Positions 6,554 through 9,171 of a stretch of 9,171 bases of DNA are shown here, piece after piece. Below the pieces are notes generated by a model. It was not told where the DNA came from. It ran no database searches and was given only the letters and a program-made list of their open reading frames with translations. Made by a program: the position numbers and the translations under genes. The number at the start of each line of letters is the position of its first letter. The first letter of the stretch is position 1. Where the stretch lies: assembly GCA_015660615.1 (NCBI GenBank), contig DQKQ01000077.1, positions 1 through 9,171 of the forward strand. Reading direction: 5' to 3'. This DNA comes from Flavobacteriales bacterium (lineage in GTDB: Bacteria > Bacteroidota > Bacteroidia > Flavobacteriales_D > Sanyastnellaceae).

Positions 6554-6600
6554 AGTTATTACTCGGTTTATTAGCACTGCTTATTAAGTTTAACATTTAA
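6554..6600 (-). other. AT-rich spacer between the polymerase and PrimPol genes
   Basis: This 47-base gap holds no gene of useful length. On the minus strand the hexamer TAATAA occurs three times with 12-13 base spacing, and the TGCTAATA within it also occurs in the repeat-bearing spacer upstream of the SSB-like gene. Only a weak GAG (6562-6564) precedes the ATG at 6553. There is no hairpin with a T-run, so it is not an intrinsic terminator, and no clear promoter can be assigned. Confidence 0.4.
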
Positions 6601-8517
6601 TTATTTAGAATAACAAGTATCGAATCCTCCTTCTGCAGCTAATGGGAGTCCTCCTGCCCATTCAGGTGGAGTACTCATAGTATCTATCATAAAAGCTAAA
6701 GCAGTTTGTGCCTGATCATCAGGAACCACACAGATCACCTCATCGTGAACTGTTAAAACGACGGGATATCTCTCGTGGATATCCAACATCTGATCCATAA
6801 CAATAATTCTGGCTAACGCCTGCACCAGATTTTCAACGACTTTGGCTCCATACGTCTTACGGGTTTGTTTATGTAAGGCGAACTCACGATCAGGTGTGTC
6901 AGGATGTACCACATTGTTGGATACTAACTCTTGATCACCGAACACTGCGTATTCGTCTGCTGCGGCATCACTACTACGCCACGCATCTGCACTTGCTATC
7001 TTTCGGAGCCCTGGATATGTCAAACGCATACCATTGGGTAATCCAATGTACTGGTAGCCAATATCACAAACGCTCCACGAGAATTTCTTATCAGGCTTAC
7101 AGCTACGCATCTTAAATAGGTGGAGATCTAAAGTTTTCCATAAGGCTGCAATTTTCATATTAGAATCGCGGTACATTTCTACGATTTCTTTTGCTTTCTT
7201 ATCAGAAACATCAATAGGATCGTTACCTAACGCGCCTGCTTTCAAAGTAGCCTGAAATTTACGCCAGCCCATACCGAAGCCTAAGCCTAAAATGCAGACT
7301 TTTCCTAAGAACCTCTCAAAAGGATGGTCCTTTTTATTAGTGGGAGCTAACTCTGGGAAAATTTTATCAGCAAAACTACAGTAAACGTCCTTACCGTCCT
7401 CGTACTGCTCGATGATATCGTCTTGTTTAGCAAGCCATGCCAACACTCGTGCCTCGATATTAGAAGAGTCAGCGACAACGACCTGATATCCTTTAGGGGC
7501 TACTAACGCTTTACGTAAAGCAGAGCCTCGTTTTAGATTCTGGAAGTTGAGCTTGTCACCACCAGAAGCACGACCTGTGTGAGCCCCATAATAATTGAGC
7601 GGTATGCTCATCTTACGGGTGTCGGGGTCAGCGGCATCTAGAAATCGTTGGGCTCGAGTACGATCAATCGTACTTTTCTCAGAAGCTCGAGCTACCCAGA
7701 TATGGCTATACTCAGGGTTACTATTAACAAATTGTTGGTAGCCTACGTCCCCTTTAGCAAAAGCATATGTTTCTTTCCCTGTAGTAATGGATATCTTCAT
7801 CGGGGGTTCCAGTCCTAACTCTCTAATGAGAGCTGCAAACTTAATGTTGGAACGCAGTTGAGCAGCAGGATAGCCTGAATTCTCAATTTTCTCAGCGCGT
7901 AGCTTACGAGTCTCTTCTAGATACTCATGTACAGCAATAGTATTGAGTTCTAATAAGGGTTTTGTAAACATCGTTGTATGTAGATGTATAAGCTCCATCT
8001 CTCTGGCTGGATAAGTTGGGACGATAGCATAATACACAGCATGTGTTAAATTTACGTCTTGTACACAATAACCTCCTAGACTTTGAGCAAGTTCAGGTGA
8101 GAGATTTCTAATACCTTTAGTACTTTTTAATTCGTCACCTTTACGCATGTGAGTATCATCAGGCCATAAACGAATACAGACATCTTTTAAACTCTTAGTC
8201 TGTCCGGGGAAATAGCCAGCAGCCATCGCAGCAGTGTCGATATTCCATGTAGCATGTAACCCGAAATGATACGCGAGTATGTACGCATCGAACCGTGCAT
8301 TATGACAAATTAATTCTATGTCCTCGTACTCCTCCCATATGGTACGAAGTGCTTCCTCTACATCAATGTCATAGACATAGAATGCAGGCTCATTTTCTAT
8401 CTTCAGACCTACGCCATGAATATAGAACTGCTCGTCCCGTACATACTCAGTCGTTGTCATTTTAGTAAGTGAATAGGGGACACTATAGTAGGTTTCAAAA
8501 TCTAAGAATAATTTCAT
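6601..8517 (-). CDS. polA: Family A DNA polymerase with 3'-5' exonuclease, Leu at the Pol I-762 position (638 aa)
   Basis: This is the replicative polymerase. The N-terminal proofreading domain shows Exo I (Asp6-Phe-Glu8), Exo II (CHNARFD, Asp77) and Exo III (Tyr150-x3-Asp154). The polymerase domain has the TGR of the thumb/palm region (314-316), motif A DSSNIEAR (Asp350, Glu355), motif B with Arg402, Lys406, Leu410, Phe414 and Gly415, and motif C VHDE (His591, Asp592, Glu593). All catalytic acids are present. There is no 5'-3' nuclease domain, as in T7-type enzymes. Aligning motif B with E. coli Pol I (Arg754, Lys758, Phe762, Tyr766) puts Leu at 762 and Phe at 766. Motif A also departs from the common DYSQIELR. 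ATG at 8517 has AAGGA 6 bases upstream and overlaps the stop of the membrane microgene as ATGA. The next gene downstream encodes the PrimPol-helicase, which presumably works with it. Confidence 0.97.
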   Translation of the reverse strand: MKLFLDFETYYSVPYSLTKMTTTEYVRDEQFYIHGVGLKIENEPAFYVYDIDVEEALRTIWEEYEDIELICHNARFDAYILAYHFGLHATWNIDTAAMAAGYFPGQTKSLKDVCIRLWPDDTHMRKGDELKSTKGIRNLSPELAQSLGGYCVQDVNLTHAVYYAIVPTYPAREMELIHLHTTMFTKPLLELNTIAVHEYLEETRKLRAEKIENSGYPAAQLRSNIKFAALIRELGLEPPMKISITTGKETYAFAKGDVGYQQFVNSNPEYSHIWVARASEKSTIDRTRAQRFLDAADPDTRKMSIPLNYYGAHTGRASGGDKLNFQNLKRGSALRKALVAPKGYQVVVADSSNIEARVLAWLAKQDDIIEQYEDGKDVYCSFADKIFPELAPTNKKDHPFERFLGKVCILGLGFGMGWRKFQATLKAGALGNDPIDVSDKKAKEIVEMYRDSNMKIAALWKTLDLHLFKMRSCKPDKKFSWSVCDIGYQYIGLPNGMRLTYPGLRKIASADAWRSSDAAADEYAVFGDQELVSNNVVHPDTPDREFALHKQTRKTYGAKVVENLVQALARIIVMDQMLDIHERYPVVLTVHDEVICVVPDDQAQTALAFMIDTMSTPPEWAGGLPLAAEGGFDTCYSK

Positions 8518-8624
8518 GAGTCGTCCTTGTGTTCAATGGTAATGTTATATCCTAGAAAAAAAGTTATGACCCCTAAAACTATTATTACTGGGGATACTAG
8601 TAGCGCTACTACATAGCGCATCAT
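8514..8624 (-). CDS. Single-span membrane microprotein (36 aa)
   Basis: The frame runs from ATG 8624 to TGA 8514. Its start overlaps the previous stop and its stop overlaps the polymerase start, both as ATGA. The N-terminus is MMRY, followed by about 22 strongly hydrophobic residues (roughly 5-26, containing VVALLVSPVIIVLGVITFFL), then a short polar, partly acidic tail ending HKDDS. This is the profile of a one-helix inner-membrane peptide. A weak GAG lies 8 bases before the first ATG; a second ATG follows directly and could be used instead. I do not recognise a family. Tiny membrane proteins in phage early regions include lysis-related, superinfection-exclusion and host-takeover factors, but nothing here separates these. 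Its place ahead of the polymerase suggests coupled expression rather than a shared biochemical role. Confidence 0.7.
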   Translation of the reverse strand: MMRYVVALLVSPVIIVLGVITFFLGYNITIEHKDDS

Positions 8625-8764
8625 GACGATTTCTCAGATTTCAATATCGTTCCACATTCTATACAGACCTTCATACCAAGTGATGGTAATTCTTTGAATT
8701 TAGTACAGGTATGTAAGGTGGGGTATAGAATTTCTTTTAAAGTATTAAACAATGAATCGCTCAT
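8621..8764 (-). CDS. Small Cys/His protein, probable zinc binder (47 aa)
   Basis: This 47-codon frame starts at ATG 8764 with GGAGG about 4 bases upstream and ends at TGA 8621. Both ends overlap the neighbouring genes as ATGA. The protein has His18-x-Cys20 (LHTCTKF) and, 14 residues later, Cys34-x2-Cys37-Gly (VCIECGT), a spacing that suits a small zinc knuckle or ribbon. From memory, tiny phage proteins with a His/Cys pair and a C-terminal CxxCG are common and mostly of unknown function. A basic tail follows the last cysteine. A nucleic-acid or protein-binding role is plausible but not shown. The strong ribosome binding site and coupled boundaries make it a convincing gene despite its size. 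Confidence 0.75.
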   Translation of the reverse strand: MSDSLFNTLKEILYPTLHTCTKFKELPSLGMKVCIECGTILKSEKSS

Positions 8765-9171
8765 ACATCCTCCGGAATTATATTAGCGTTAAGTACCGCT
8801 ATACCTGTGTGCCATTGGTAGCTGTCCACTTCTATCTTTGTATTAAGTAGCCGTAAGACATCTTCTATTTCACTGTAGTGAAACTGCTCAGACAAACTAT
8901 GGTCGTGGGTACATCTCCCTATAGCGTTGCAGATCATGGATAATCTATCTTTAGTCACCCATGAATTCCGCATCTCCTCTTTCAATCTATGCACTGCTAC
9001 TGTGCTCATCCTTTTTATGAGGCTACGTTCTAACTTAGTCTCAGCATTTAAATGACCTGCTCCTCCATAACCATTGGTATATGGGTATCTGGCAATATAG
9101 CTAATTTCTATATATTTATTCTTATGGCTGTATCGGGCTACACGGTATGCTGTAGTACCTAGCTCAGGAAC
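8761..9171 (-). CDS. Unknown protein, 5' end beyond the right window edge (at least 136 aa)
   Basis: The frame ending at TGA 8761 is open to the right edge: 54 further codons precede the ATG at 9009 without a stop, and the other two minus-strand frames stop within the first few codons from that edge. No in-frame ATG or GTG occurs between 9010 and 9171. The ATG at 9009 has only AAAAAGG directly touching it, too close for a good site. I therefore read the gene as entering from outside, with an alternative 82-residue protein from 9009. The visible part is rich in Tyr, Arg and His: GTTAYRVARYSHKNKYIEIS early, a GYGGAGH turn, a basic helix, and CTHDHSLS later. I recognise no family. Its stop overlaps the next start as ATGA. 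Confidence 0.65.
   Translation of the reverse strand, partial: VPELGTTAYRVARYSHKNKYIEISYIARYPYTNGYGGAGHLNAETKLERSLIKRMSTVAVHRLKEEMRNSWVTKDRLSMICNAIGRCTHDHSLSEQFHYSEIEDVLRLLNTKIEVDSYQWHTGIAVLNANIIPEDV

Noticed and set aside
6554..6577. GTG start at 6577 adding eight residues to the PrimPol-helicase
   Set aside because: No purine-rich site precedes it, and the added residues do not resemble the usual N-terminus, while MPKITFLEA from 6553 does.
6894..7115. Plus-strand open frame of 73 codons
   Set aside because: It lies opposite the polymerase palm region, and its His- and Tyr-rich product resembles a reverse reading of conserved coding sequence.
8598..8611. 14-bp perfect palindrome TAGTAGCGCTACTA
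   Set aside because: It encodes Val/Ala/Leu codons of the membrane microprotein, and a 14-bp palindrome is expected roughly once by chance in about 16 kb, so it is not notable alone.

Overview
The window looks like the DNA replication and recombination block of a tailed double-stranded DNA bacteriophage or prophage. Every gene I accept lies on the minus strand, so transcription runs from the right edge to the left edge. Genes are packed with overlaps or gaps of a few bases, most have a clear Shine-Dalgarno sequence, and TAA, TGA and TAG all serve as ordinary stops, which points to a bacterial host with the standard code. I see no tRNA, integrase, structural gene, transposon or CRISPR array. 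The host cannot be named from the sequence; base composition is moderate to slightly AT-rich by eye.

Layout in transcription order. (1) Right end, 9171 to 8514: the 3' part of an unknown gene entering from outside the window, then two microgenes, a 47-residue Cys/His protein and a 36-residue one-helix membrane protein. (2) 8517 to 6601: a family A DNA polymerase with a 3'-5' proofreading domain and no 5' nuclease. It has Leu and Phe at the O-helix positions that are Phe762 and Tyr766 in E. coli Pol I. (3) 6553 to 4091: a large protein with an apparent archaeo-eukaryotic primase-like N-terminus and an SF3-like helicase C-terminus. (4) 4109 to 3202: a small acidic protein and a Cas4/RecB-like nuclease with four cysteines placed for an iron-sulfur cluster. 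(5) 3181 to 1654: a 43-residue basic microprotein and a compact SNF2-type ATPase. (6) 1675 to 581: a conserved-looking phage protein of unknown role and a four-cysteine protein that may be a single-stranded DNA-binding protein. (7) Left end, 567 to 1: a strong intrinsic terminator, then an acidic 85-residue gene and a gene that runs off the left edge.

Reading as a system (inference): the PrimPol-helicase would prime and unwind, the polymerase would copy, the Cys protein may coat single strands, and the SNF2 ATPase with the Cas4-like nuclease would process ends or remodel forks. Translation appears tightly coupled: three consecutive ATGA stop-start overlaps lead into the polymerase. The points most worth checking are the polymerase O-helix, the coupled microgene cascade in front of it, the 9-bp tandem repeat in the spacer before the SSB-like gene, and the terminator that abuts the next gene's ribosome binding site.
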